Part shown: piece after piece, positions 46,990-58,551 of the stretch
How positions within the stretch are numbered: position 1 is the first letter of the stretch
Layout: each line of letters opens with the position of its first letter
Source of the DNA: Moniliophthora roreri
Lineage: Eukaryota; Basidiomycota; Agaricomycetes; Agaricales; Marasmiaceae
Direction of reading: 5' to 3'
Length of the DNA: 64,000 nt
Assembly (NCBI GenBank): GCA_001466705.2
Contig: LATX02000123.1
Location: forward strand, 744,001-808,000
Position numbers and translations under genes: made by a program
Notes under the pieces: generated by a model
What the model saw: the letters and a program-made list of their open reading frames with translations, nothing else
Databases searched by the model: none
What the model was told of the DNA's origin: nothing

Positions 46990-49263
46990 AAGAGCTATAT
47001 GACAGGCTATCCAGAGGTGTTTAAGCTGTACTTTCTGACTTATCTATGTATTAGATCCAAAATGGATCACTCCTGAAACCTGTAGGGAACCTAACTAGGG
47101 CATAATGAACACATTGGCTAGTTAACCAAGCTCTCAAAGTGCTATTAATAGGATTTTATTGTATTTTAACTTTCTATAACATCTGCAAAGTGCAATGTGC
47201 AGTCAAACAGTACAGAGGTACTTAAAAGAGACATTAAAACAGAAAGATGACTTAGAACAGGAATGATCAAAGAATGATTATCCTCTAAAGTCAATATATG
47301 AATCAAAGTCAAAGTGGATGATTTCTTAATAAAGAGCTCAAAGGTGAAAACATATGAAATAACATAATTAAGTATGAAGTAACCTTGGAAGCTAGAAGAC
47401 TACTTTCATAGGATGGAAGGTAACTTAATAGACAGACACAATGAGACATATGAAGAATATCTAATGCATAAGAAGTCCTAACTAAGACTGAGCATGCATT
47501 ATTAAAGGAGATAGGAACAGTAACAGTGTGTTCTGACCTTGAAAACTTTGGCATCTAGGCTTCTGCCAATGTGCAGATGCTAGAAAGGGAAATGCTGTGA
47601 GAAAGTGGAATGGATACAACCATCCACTTGTAGATACCTGACTAAGAAAAGAGAAAATACAAATTATAGAGTCCAGAACACCTGGAGAAGTAGATACCCA
47701 TGCAGATATGGTTGGATACTCTAGTGGCCAGACTCTGTGACATCTGAATATTCTCTCTTTTAGCGTCTCTGTTACTCTTTTACTATTTTCTGAATCAGAC
47801 ATTATTTATATTTTCCTGTAGATATATTCTATGGACAGTATATAAGGACAGCTAGATATTCATATATACTCAAGTAACTCTGCCTTCTCTGATTGTGAAT
47901 ACATGATGAGTTTGTTTGGTGTATAAATTTGTGTGCCATTCCAGTTTTGCTTCCTCACTTCAGGCTCTGGAGATTGATTCTGAGTGACTCTAGAGAGATA
48001 GAAATCTGATAACAAATTTGTGTTGTAAGAGACAAAGAATAACATCTTTAGTGCACTTGGCACTTTTCTAAGAGACACTTTACACCAAGAAGAAGCCTTG
48101 GGCACTTGGAGTGTGGCCTGTGTTGGGTATTAGGTTGTGACACACTTAGAGTCTTAGCAAGAGGTGTGCCTGTGCTGAGTTCTTTGTAGAAACTGGTCTA
48201 TGACCTTTTCTAGTATGCTGTATACTGTAGCTGTCTTAAAGAAGTCTTGAACTCCATAGGGTCAGACTATATTAGCTATTGAGTCTTTGTATGAAACTAT
48301 AGCTCTTGTGTTTGTGCTTTGTGTACCATGTTCTTTGTGTTTTGTGTGTTGTGAAATAAACCCATTTTAAAACCCATATATACTTCTCTGGAGGTGAACA
48401 CTTTGAAGTAGATTGGTTCAATAAGAGAGAATCAACCTAGCTAAGAGTTTAGTTGGCATTCTAAGTATGGCAACTCTGATTACATTGATCCACACTTGCA
48501 CAACAACTTGAAATAGGACTTTTGGAGGTTATCTTTTGGGGTAGTTTCCCACTAGTCTTATCTTAGACAAATTAATGCCATCTGCTGCTTCTTCTGCATG
48601 TAAAACTAATACACAACACAAATTACATTGAAAAAAGGTCAAGTGGCAAACTGTTCTTACAGCTGTCAGTGGTGCAGTTACTGCAATACTATATAGCATG
48701 CAGAATGAGTGCCAACCAATGCATACTTCCATTCTCACTGGTAAAGCCTGGCTGAATGAACTCTTGGATGGCCACCCTCAGCACTTTCAAGAACAGCTTG
48801 GCTTGACCAAGTATGTCTTCAGAAAGCTGCTGCAGAAACTGCAAATGCACTCAGGTCTCAAAGATGGAAAACATGTCAGTACTGCAGAGCAGCTTGCTAT
48901 TTTTCTCTATCTTGGACATGCATGTGCATCCAATAGAGACCTCTAGGAGCATTTTCAGCAAAGTGGCAAGACAATCTCAAAGTACTTCTTTCCTATAATT
49001 AAGCAAGTTGAATTCTAATACTATATTCTATAGATATGTTCTGCTTTTACTTGGCAAATTCTGTGGCACATTCTACCAAAAATATGTTCATCCTCCACCT
49101 GATCACACACCATATGAGGTCCAATCCAATCCAAAGCTCTATCTCTACTTCAAAGATACCTGTGCTACTGTTGATGGTTCACATTTTGATCAACACTGCA
49201 TTGCAGAGTCTGTTGGCCACAATCAGAATAGAAAGGGAGGTGTGTGTGCAGTGGATAGGAAGG
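46990..49263. repeat. 2.27-kb block identical to 44702-46975
   Basis: Every frame in 45021-46975 recurs exactly 2288 bp later with identical translation. The block holds a partial TAAT element ending at 48574 and the 5' half of the transposase. Only the first 15 or so bases after the N differ, as at a low-quality contig end. This is best read as an unmerged contig overlap. Confidence 0.85.
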
Positions 49264-49710
49264 TTCAGCATCAGATGGTGCAATATATAAGAGTGCTCAT
49301 GGGATAGACTTTGTCATCAAGCCAGGAACATACTATCTGGCAGATGCAGGTTTTCCACTATGCCATGCATTACTTACACCATATCGTGGAGTCCAATACC
49401 ATTTAAGAGAATAGGCAAATACTATAGAGGGACAGTGAGTCTGTCTTAGCATTTATGACTTTTCTAAATTGCTAACCTGTTTCCAGACCAAAGAATCAGA
49501 AAGAACTGTTTAATCTTTGCCATGCTCAAGCCTGTAATATTGTTGAATAAATCTTTGGAATCTTCAAGAGGCAGTTCAACCTTATGGCATGTGCACCTGA
49601 GTATTCTGAAGAGACACAGGCCAAGATGATCACAGCATTCTGTGCTATTCACAACTTCATCTGCATTTACAACCTCCATGAAAAGGAATTACAAAGATAC
49701 TAAGAATTAT
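48575..49710 (+). pseudogene. Harbinger transposase (second assembly copy, complete but broken)
   Basis: The most complete transposase reading. Beyond the part shared with 46287-46975 it continues with GTYYLADAGFPLCHALLTPYRGVQYHL (second Asp), PKNQKELFNLCHAQACNIVE-IFGIFKRQF (third acidic residue, then a stop) and PEYSEETQAKMITAFCAIHNFI. These are the order and spacing of PIF/Harbinger DDE nucleases. At least four stops and several shifts make it inactive. CpG is almost absent. Confidence 0.85.
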
Positions 49711-50000
49711 TAAGCCAATATCATAACTGCCCTCATTGTCTCTTCTGAAGAGAAACAATTGAGCACTTTCAGACTGAGCCTCCTGCTATTCAGGCTGAGC
49801 ATTTGGGCATACATATTACAGAGACAGAGCAGAAAGTAGTAGCACAAAAATGTAATAACATTGCACAGGCAATGTGAAATGGATATGTTTCATACACAGC
49901 AGAACATGGTCATTCAAATGCTATGTAAATGTAGACACTATTAATTTGAGCAAGTATAATACTAAAATAAATACTGAAATAGTAAGGACAAGAAATTATG

Positions 50001-52990
50001 GAAGTTTGTTCTGAAGGAATGAAATACTACAATATTTAGTAGAGATAGCAGCAAACATGTCCATTGTACCAGTATCCTTACTGAAAAGAGTGCAGATTTT
50101 GGAGAAGTCCTCATTAGAAAAGTCATTGTCATCCTCAAGCAGCTTGACAGCCTGTTTATGCCTCATAGGAGTTGTCTCAGCATTCATACCTGCAGAGAGG
50201 TCACATAATGCACTGGCAACATCACTGACTGCATCAGGGCCTTGACAATGGTGACCATGATGTGAGCTATGTGAAGCTGCAGGAGTCTAGCACTGACTAT
50301 ATACATTCACAGGTATAGAGACAGGAGAATCATCTGAGTCAGACTGGTAGAGTTAGTACAGTCAGGTGGTAAACTTAAGGAAAGTACTCACATCACTCTC
50401 ATGCTCAGCACCAGATTTAGTAGTGCTAGTAGTAGGAGTTGTTAATGTGGCTGACAAAGGCTGAGAGCTTTCATCTGGCTGTGACTGAGATACTGACTCT
50501 GCAGGCTCTTGGGACTTGGATAATAGCTAGAGAGGCAAAGCAGGATGAAAAGCACCATCTCCTGTTGTCATAATACTCTCATTAATGTAGAGCATGTCAT
50601 TATAGTGAGGATAACAGTGCTTGTGCCGGTGCCTGGCATTGTACAAGTTGCTCTACAAGGGTATCAGTCAACAGAAAGGTGCTATAACTAGATGACACAC
50701 CTTCAAAAGTGGGGCCCAGACCTCAGGTGTGGCAGATACCCTTTTTGTCTGCAGACAGAAGCCAAAGCCAGATTGTGAGAATAGGTTATGGACATTCTTC
50801 CAGTCCTTCTTGAGCTGCCATGAAAATAATTACTACAAGTCAAAAGAAGAAGAAATAAACATACCTTGCTACCCCAGTGATCCTGACATTTATCCTCTGT
50901 CTTTGGGGGATCTGAAATGCCCACATCCTGTTCTAACTGCTAATTTGTCTAAGATAAGACTAGTGGAAAACTACCCAAAAGATAACCTCCAAAAGTCTAA
51001 CTCAGGTTGTTGTGCAAGTGTGGATCAATGTGATCAGAGTTGCCACACTTAGAATGCCAACAAAACTCTTAGCTATGTTAATTTTCTCTTATTGAAGTGC
51101 TCTACTTCAAAGAGTTCACCTCTAAAGGAGTATAGATGGGGTTTATGTCACAACACACACACAAAACACAAAGAACACAGTGCACTAAGCACAAACACAA
51201 GAGCTACAGTCCCATACAAAGACTTGATAGCCGATATAGTCTGACCCTATGGAGTTCAAGACTTCTTTAAGACAGCTACAGTACACAGCATACTGGAAAA
51301 GGTCCTAGACTAATTTCTACAAAGAGCTCAGTGCAGGCACACCCCTTGCTAAGACTCTAAGTGTGTCACAACCTGATACCCAACACAAACTACACTCCAA
51401 GTGCCCAAGGCTCCTTCTTGGTGTAAAGTGTCTCTTAGAAAAGTGCTATCACATACTCAAGATGTCACTTTTATCTCTTATGATGCAAGTTTGTTATCAG
51501 ATATCTATCTCTCTGGAGTCACTCAGAACCAATCTCCAGAGCCTGAAGTGAGGAAGCAAAACTGGAATGGCACACAAAATTATACACCAAATAAATTTGT
51601 CATGTATTCACAATTAGAGAGGGCAGGGTTACTTGAGTATATATGAATATCTAGCTGTCCTTATATACTGTCCATGGAATATATCTACAGAAAAATATAA
51701 ATAATGTCTGATAATTCAGGAAATAATAAACAAGTGACTGAGATGCTAAAAGAGGGAATATTCAGATGTCATGGAGTCTGGCCACTAGAGTATCCAACCA
51801 TATCCACATGGGTATCTACTTCTCCAGGTGTTCTGGACTCTATAATTTGTATTTTCTCTTTTCTAAGTCAGGTATCTATGAGTGGATGACTGTATCTATC
51901 CTGTTCCTCTACAGCATTTCCCTTTCTAGCATCTGCACATCAGCAGAGGCCTAGATGCCAAAGCTTCCAAAGTTGGAACATCCTGTTACTGTTCCTATCT
52001 CCTTTAACAATGCATGCTCAGTCTTAGTTAGGACTTCTTATGCATTAGATATTCTTCATATGTCTCATTGTATCTGTCTGTAGGTAGTGGATGTCCTTTG
52101 GCTGTGATTTCCTTCTTTCTAAGATGGCTTTGTACCTAGTTAGTTTATTTTATATTGTTTTGCTGCCTTTGAACTCTTTATTAAGAGATTGTCTGCTTTG
52201 ACTTTGATCCATATATTGACTTTGGAGGATGATCATTCTTTGATTGTTCCTGTTCTAAGTCATCTTTCTGCTTTAATGTCTCCTCTAAGTACCTCTGTAC
52301 TGTTTGACTGCATGTTGCACTTTGCAGATGTTATAGAAAGTTAAAATAGAAATTAAAATCCCATTGATAGCACTCTGAGAGCTTGGTTAACTAGCCAATG
52401 TGTTTATTAGGCCATAGTTAGGTTCTCTACAGGTTTCAGAAGTGATCCACTTTGGATCTGATACATAGATAAGTCAGAAAGTACAGCTTAGACACCTCTG
52501 TATAGCATATCATATAGCTCTTCATACTTTCCAATGCACTATAGCTTCTCTAAGGCAATGACTAGCAGACTGGGCTCACTCTAGTCCTTATTACCCATTA
52601 TCTTGTGTCATATTAAAGTGTTCTGATTCAAAAGTAATGTAAAACAAATGAAATTGGGTCTTTTCTAAGTTTGCCATATTACCACTCTCTAACCATCTTT
52701 CATACACCTGGCTTCCATCCACTTTGAGCCTGTTTCCCAGCATCCTTCTGTACATGCAACTCATCTATCATCATAGCATCTTCTTCCTCTGTCCAATTGC
52801 ACCTAGTCTTGGAGGAATCCTGCATGGCTCTATTGTCATCATTGGCAGACTTCTTGCAGTGCCCCATATGTTGAGATGTTAAGAATCAAGGGAATAATAA
52901 ATGTGTGGTAAAATGATTGACAGAAATGGTAAAGAACATGAGGATGATGAGACATCACAGGCGAACACTGGGTGTGACAGGAGAGAGTGG
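50001..52990 (-). pseudogene. Harbinger-associated Myb/SANT-like gene, split by a TAAT element
   Basis: The partner ORF of PIF/Harbinger elements, which helps transposase reach the DNA. The N-terminal half lies at about 52690-52880 (WTEEEDAMMIDELHVQKDAG-like, degenerate) and the middle at 50703-50940 (PPKTEDKCQDHWGSKVCLF). The C-terminal part lies at 49996-50187 (RHKQAVKLLEDDNDFSNEDFSKI). The 50941-52681 insertion divides it. The same gene is nearly whole in copy B at 57571-57990. Confidence 0.75.
50941..52681 (+). mobile_element. TAAT...ATTA element, copy 3
   Basis: Full-length copy inserted in the Myb-like gene. The flanks are CTGC (50937-50940) and CCAC (52682-52685). The empty site in copy B reads CCGC, so both are the same 4-bp duplication with the CpG lost on opposite strands. 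Confidence 0.9.
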
Positions 52991-53083
52991 TGCTGCCAAA
53001 CAGTATTCTTCCTCCCAGACCTGGTGGATTACTCAGCACTGACATTCACATAGACTGGACCAGCCATATGGCTCAATTTTGGT

Positions 53084-53084
53084 N
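53084..53084. other. Single N, second contig join
   Basis: It follows TTTTGGT where copy B continues to its right TIR. Sequence after it is the inside of a reverse TAAT element. The true distance is unknown. Confidence 0.85.
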
Positions 53085-55947
53085 TATGAAGAATATCTAG
53101 TGCATAAGGAGTCCTAACTAAGACTGAAACTGCATTGTCAAAGGAGATAGGAACAGTAACAGCATGTTCTGACCTCAGAAACTTTGGCATCTAGACCTCT
53201 GCCAATGTGTGGATGCTAGAAAGGGGAATGCTGTAAGGAAACAGGACAGATACAACCATCCGCTCATAGATACTCAACTTTAGAAAAGAGAGAAAATACA
53301 AATTATAGAGTCCAGAACATCTGGAGAAGTAAATACCTGCACAGATATGGTTGGATACCCTAGTGGCCAGACTCCATTAATTTGTCTAAGATAAGACTAA
53401 TGGAAAACTACCCAAAAGATAACCTCCAAAAGTTCTATCTCAAGTTGTTGTGCAAGTGTGGATCAATGTAATCAGAGTTGCTGCACTTAAAATGCCAACA
53501 AAACTCTTAACTAGGTAAATTCTCTCTTATTAAAGTGTTCTACTCCAAAGTGTTCACCTCCAAAGGAGTATAGATAGGTTTAAAATGGGTTTATTTCACA
53601 AACACACACACAAAACACAAAGAACATGGTGCACTAAAGCAGAAACACAAGAGCTACAGTCCTGTACAAAGACTCGGTAGCTGATATAGTCTGACTCTAC
53701 AGAGTTCAAGACTTCTTTAAGACAACTACAGCACTCAGCATACTGGAAAAGGTCCTAGACCAATTTCTACAAAGAGCTCAGTACAGGCACACCCTTTGCT
53801 AAGACTCTAAGTGTGTCACAACCTGATACCCAACACAGACCACACTCCAAGTGCCCAAGGCTTCTTCTTGGTGCAAAGTGTCTCTTAGAAAAGCACTGTT
53901 ACACACTCAAGATGTTACTCTTATCTCTTATGACACAAGTTTGTTATCAGATGTCTATCTCTCTGGAGTCACTCAGGACCAATCTCCAGGGCCTGAAGTG
54001 AGGAAGCAAAACTAGAATAGCACACAAAATTATACACCAAACAAACTCATCATGTATTCACAATCAGAGGGAGCAGAGTTACTTGAATATATATGAATAT
54101 CTAGCTGTCCTTATATACAGTCCATGGAATATATCTACAGAAAAATATAAATAATGTCCAATAATTCAGGAAATAATAAATGAGTGACTGAGATGCTAAA
54201 AGAGGGAATATTTGGATGTCACAGAGTCTGGCCACTAGGGTATCTGACCACCTCCACATGGGTATCTTTATCTCCAGGTGTTCTAGACTCTATAATTTGT
54301 ATTTTCTCTTTTCTAAGTCAGGTATCTATGAGCAGATGGCTGTATCCATCCCATTCCTTACAGCATTTCCTTCTCTAGCATCTACACATCGGCAAGGACC
54401 TAGATGCCAAAGTTTCTGAGGTCAGAACATGCTGTTACTGTTCCTATCTCCTTTGACAATGGAGTTTCAGTCTTAGTTAGGACTTCATATGCATTAGATA
54501 TTCTTCTTATCTCTCATTGGGTTTGTTCATTTAGTAACTTTAGTTCTAAGAAAGCAGTCCTCTAGCTTCCAAAGTTACTTCATACTTGGTTATGTTACAT
54601 TGCATGTCTTTGCCACCATTGAACTCTTTATTAAGAGATTGTCTGCTTTGATCTGTATATGGACTTCAGAGAATGATTGTTCTTTAATCATTCCTGTTCT
54701 GAGTTGTCTTTCTGTTTTAATGTCTCCTCTAAGTACCTCTGTACTGTTTGACTGCATGTTTCACTTTGCAGATGTCATAGAAAGTTAAAATAGAAATTAA
54801 AATCCCATTGATAGCACTTTTTGAGAGCTTGGTTAACTAGCCAATGTGTTCATTGGGCCATAGTTAGGTTCTCTACAGGTTTCAGGAGTGATCTGCTTTG
54901 GATCTGATACATAGATAAGTCAGAAAGTACAGCTTAGACACCTCTGTATAGCATATCATATAGCTCTTCATACTTTCCAATGCACCATAGCTTCTCTAAA
55001 GCAATGACTAGCAGACTGGGCTCACTCTAGTCCTTATTACCCATTACCTTGTGTTATATTAAAGTGTTCTAATTCAAACATAGTGTAAAAACAAACAAAA
55101 TTAAGTCTTTTCTAGGTTCACCATATTACCATGACATCCAAATATTCCCTCTTTTAGCATCTCAGTCACTCATTTATTATTTCCTGAATTATCAGACATT
55201 ATTTATATTTTTCTGTAGATATATTACATGGACCATATATAAGGACAGCTAGATATTTGTATATGCTCAAGTAACTCTGCTCCCTCTGATTGTGAATACA
55301 TGACAAGTTTGTTTGATGTATAGATTTGTGTGCCATTTCAGTTTTGCTTCCTCACTTCAGGCTCTGGAGATTGGTCCTGAGTGACTCCAGAGAGATAGAC
55401 ATCTGATAACAAACTTGCATCATAAGAGATAAGAGTAACATTTTGAGTGCATTGTAGCACTTTTCTAAGAGACACTTTACACTATAAAGAAGCCTTGGGC
55501 ACTTGGAGTATGGCCTGTGTTGGGTATCAGGTTGTGACACACTTAGAGTCTTAGCAAAGGGTGTGCCTGTGCTGAGCTCTTTGTAGAAATTGGTCTAGGA
55601 CCTTTTCCAGTATGCTGAGTGCTGTAGTTGTCTTAAAGAAGTCTTGAACTCTGTAGAGTCAGACTATATCAGCTACCGAGTCTTTGTACAGGACTGTAGC
55701 TCTTGTGTTTGTGCTTAGTGTGTGTTGTGAAATAAACCCATTTTAAAAACCTATCTATACTCCTTTGGAGGTAAACACTTTGAAGAACACTTCAATAAGA
55801 GAGAATTAACATAGCTAAGAGTTTTGTTGGCATTCTAAGTGTGGCAACTCTGATCACATTGATCCACACTTGCACAACAACCTGAGTTAGACTTTTGGGA
55901 GGTTATCTTTTGAGTAGTTTTCCACTAGTCTTATCTTAGACAAATTA
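53085..55947 (-). mobile_element. TAAT...ATTA element, copy 4, interrupted
   Basis: Reverse-oriented and partial at the N. Its two parts, 53085-53377 and 55129-55947, become contiguous (CCAGACTCCAT joined to GACATCC) when the inner copy is removed. It ends GACAAATTA at 55947. Confidence 0.85.
53378..55128 (+). mobile_element. TAAT...ATTA element, copy 5, nested in copy 4
   Basis: Full-length, about 1751 bp, inserted into another member of the same family. It is flanked by a perfect CCAT duplication (53374-53377 and 55129-55132). This is the clearest proof of element ends and target length. Confidence 0.92.
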
Positions 55948-56397
55948 GCATTACAGGTGTTATATCATCTTCTAAGTGTCATAGTATCCTAGGCCATAGC
56001 AGCAATGTATTTCCAGTGCAAATGAATAGAGTAAAAGAATCATATATTGTCATGTGTATATACATACATACAGCTACAGGTATCACTAGCAATATTGATA
56101 ACTACATGACCTCTGAAACTATCTCTATGACCCTGACAGCCTTTTCATAGTCTAAAGGTAGAGATGAGTGAGCAAATTGCTAAAAGATATTCATATCTAT
56201 AAGCTCACCAAAATATGTGTTGTGCTAGCAACCAAGGAACCTATAACAATACTGTTAGTAAACAAGATGAAAGAGTGAACAAAGAAGACAAACCTGATAC
56301 TGACTACACTTGTATCTCAAATGAGGGGTCCATACATATGTGAGTGGTGCTGACAATAGATGGAGAGGATGACTTTGATGGTCAGACATGATGTAGT
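55948..56397. other. CpG-poor spacer, no gene seen
   Basis: About 450 bp between TAAT copy 4 and the second small TIR element. It contains a TATACATACATACA microsatellite near 56060 and nothing else I can support. Confidence 0.4.
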
Positions 56398-56399
56398 GT

Positions 56400-56571
56400 T
56401 CAATGTGCTGAACCTAGGCTGTTACGTTACTTGCACAGCAACAAACTTCCCAACACCTTGCTAAGTTGGTGTCGAGCTTAGGTCAAGTTTGAGTATGTTC
56501 AACAGGTGTTGAAGTTTAGAGTTCTGCTCAATATTGCTTGCAACACAAGTTATAATAAACCAGGTCAAGCT
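56400..56571 (+). mobile_element. Small TIR element (AGCTTGACCT family), copy 2
   Basis: Shares TTACTTGCACAGCAACAAACT, CAGGTGTTGAAGTT and TATAATAAACCAGGTCAAGC blocks with the sequence at 63842-64000. Its left terminus is diverged. Harbinger copy B sits directly after it. Confidence 0.6.
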
Positions 56572-56743
56572 AAAGACTTAGGGCCTGTTTGGTGGCACCA
56601 GGAAGGAACCTGGACCTGGGTCTAGGTAGACCTTCCATGATGTTCACAGACTCATACTGACTCAGATCCTGGACATAACATAGATTGTCACTAGATAGTC
56701 ACACCCTGTAACGTGCGCTTATCACTCAACCATCATGGTCAAT

Positions 56744-57520
56744 ATGCCATCTGCTGCTTCTTCTGCATATAAAACCGATACACAATGCAAATTACATCGA
56801 AAAAAGGTCAAGCAGCAAACTGTTCTTGCAGCTGTCAGTAGTGCAGTTACTGCAATACTATACAGCATGCAGAATGAGCGCCAACCAATGCACACTTCCA
56901 TTCTCACTGGTGAGCCTGGCTAAATGAACTCTTGGATGGCCACCCTTGGCACTTTCAAGAACAGCTTGGCTTGACCAAGTATGTCTTCAGAAAGCTGCTG
57001 CAGGAACTGCAGATGCACTCAGGTCTCAAAGATGGAAAACATGTCAGTGCTGCAGAGCAGCTTGCCATTTTTCTCTATCTTGGGTGTGCAGGTGCATCCA
57101 ATAGAGATCTCCAGGAGTGTTTCCAGCGAAGTGGTGAGACAATCTCAAAGTACTTCTTTTCTATAATTAAGCAAGTTGAATTCTAACACTATATTCTATA
57201 GATATGTTCTGCTTTTACTTGACAAATTCTGTGGCACATTCTACTGAAAATATGTTCGTCCTCCACCTGATCACACACCATATGAGGTCCAGTCCAATCC
57301 AAAGCTCTATCCCTACTTCAAAGATACCCATGCTACTGTTGATGGTTCACATTTTGATCAACACTGCACTGCAGAGTCTGTTGGCCGCAATCGGAATAGA
57401 AAGGGGGGTGTTACACAGAATGTTCTCTGTGCATGTGACTTTGACCTGAAGTTTACCTATATGTGCAGTGGATGGGAAGGTTCAGCATCAGATGGTGCAA
57501 TATATGAGAGTGCTCATGAG
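56744..57520 (+). pseudogene. Harbinger transposase remnant in element B
   Basis: Starts MPSAASSAYKTDTQCKLHRK. It has a stop after LTGEPG from a small indel, then KYVFRKLLQELQMHSGLKDG, AEQLAIFLYLGCAGASNRDL and FQRSGETISKYFF. A short degenerate intron follows, then PYEVQSNPKLYPYFKDTHATVDGSHFD and GGVTQNVLCACDFDLKF with WEGSASDGAIYESA. It breaks before the second catalytic Asp because of the deletion. Confidence 0.85.
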
Positions 57521-57570
57521 ATAGATGGGTATCAGTCAACAGAAAGGTGCTATAACTAGATGACACACCT

Positions 57571-57990
57571 TTAAAAGTGGGGCCCAGACCTCAGGTGTGG
57601 CAGATACCCTTTTTGTCTGCAGACAGAAGCCAAAGCCAGATTGTGAGAATAGGTTATGGACATTCTTCCAGTCCTTCTTGAGCTGCCATGAAAATAATTA
57701 CTACAAGTCAAAAGAAGAGAAAATAAACATACCTTGCTACCCCAGTGATCCTGACATTTATCCTCTGTCTTTGGGGGATCTGAAATGCCCACATCCTGTT
57801 CTAACCGCTCTCTAACCATCTTCCATACACCTGGCTTCCATCTACTTTGAGCCTGTTTCCCAGCATCCTTCTGTACATGCAACTCATCTATCATCACGGC
57901 ATCTTCTTTCTCTGTCCAATTGCATCTAGTCTTGGAGGAATCCTGTGTGGCTCCACTGTCATCATTGGCAGACTTCTTGTGGTGCCCCAT
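57571..57990 (-). CDS. Myb/SANT-like protein of element B
   Basis: A 139-codon open frame starting MGHHKKSANDDSGATQDSS. The SANT/Myb-like DNA-binding domain reads WTEKEDAVMIDELHVQKDAG, then WKPGVWKMVRERLEQDVG and KTEDKCQDHWGSK, with the spaced aromatic residues expected for three helices. After KVCLF the frame runs into an unspliced intron, so the printed end is probably not the real one. The C-terminal LLEDDNDFS part seen in copy A is deleted. It is convergent with the transposase, the usual Harbinger layout. Confidence 0.7.
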   Translation of the reverse strand: MGHHKKSANDDSGATQDSSKTRCNWTEKEDAVMIDELHVQKDAGKQAQSRWKPGVWKMVRERLEQDVGISDPPKTEDKCQDHWGSKVCLFSLLLTCSNYFHGSSRRTGRMSITYSHNLALASVCRQKGYLPHLRSGPHF

Positions 57991-58247
57991 ATGTTGAGAT
58001 GTCGAGAATCAAGGGAATAATGAATGTGTGGTAAAATGATTGACAGAAATGGTAAAGAATGTGAGGGTGGTGAGATGCTGCAGGTGAACACTGGGTGTGA
58101 TGAGGGAGAGTGGTGCTGCCAAACAGTATTCTTCCTTCCAGACCTGGTGGATTACTCAGCACTGACGTTCACATGGACTGGACCAGCTGTATGGCTCAAT
58201 TTTGGCATGGTCCAGATTCCTTCCCGGTGCCACCAAACAGGCTCTTA

Positions 58248-58511
58248 GAGTCTTAGCTTGGGCACTTAAATATGTTACAATTGATTGTGTAATCTATCTT
58301 ATGTATGTGTCCGATAGCTATGATGATCTGATAATAGTTTCCAATACAGTCGGGATATAAGTAAGTGTTCTGATAAGAAGAAGGAGACTGAGAAGGTGTA
58401 TGAGTCCAATGACAAGGGAAGCATGTAGGATAGAAGGAAAAGGGGGACTGGGAAGGTGTAAGTGTCCAATCAAAGGGGAAGCATAGGTACTGGGGTAGCG
58501 AAAACATAACA
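58248..58511 (-). mobile_element. Partial 3' LTR of a Ty3/gypsy element
   Basis: On the minus strand a purine-rich tract at 58512-58523 (TTGGGGGGTAG) is followed at 58511 by TGTTATG, the expected start of an LTR. The LTR is cut off at 58248 by Harbinger copy B. Its far end is not in the window. Confidence 0.6.
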
Positions 58512-58523
58512 CTACCCCCCAAC
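58512..58523 (-). other. Polypurine tract candidate
   Basis: A short G-rich purine run directly before the TGTTATG LTR start, the normal primer site for plus-strand DNA synthesis in LTR retrotransposons. Confidence 0.55.
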
Positions 58524-58551
58524 TAAGGGCAAAACTCTGTGTTGCTATTTC

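Larger units (their letters stand above)
44376..53083 (+). mobile_element. PIF/Harbinger element A, nested and duplicated by assembly
   Basis: The left TIR begins GGGCCTGTTTGGTGGCAC at 44376 after TAA (44373-44375), a Harbinger-type target. The element holds a plus-strand transposase and a minus-strand Myb/SANT-like gene. It is interrupted by TAAT elements at 44543-46286 and 50941-52681. The segment around the N at 46976 appears twice. The right TIR is missing because the sequence breaks at the N at 53084, just where copy B shows the end (58205-58244). Confidence 0.8.
56581..58244 (+). mobile_element. PIF/Harbinger element B, internally deleted
   Basis: 1664 bp with 36-bp TIRs beginning GGGCCTGTTTGGTGGCACC (left) and GAGCCTGTTTGGTGGCACC (right, reverse complement). 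A perfect TTA duplication flanks it (56578-56580 and 58245-58247), the Harbinger target. The transposase is fused to the distal part of the Myb-like gene at about 57522, matching a deletion of about 1.35 kb relative to copy A (49305-50657). It keeps more CpGs than copy A, so it may be younger. Confidence 0.9.

Noticed and set aside
44376..49710. Two separate Harbinger transposase genes
   Set aside because: The second reading duplicates the first exactly across an N and is better explained by overlapping contigs.
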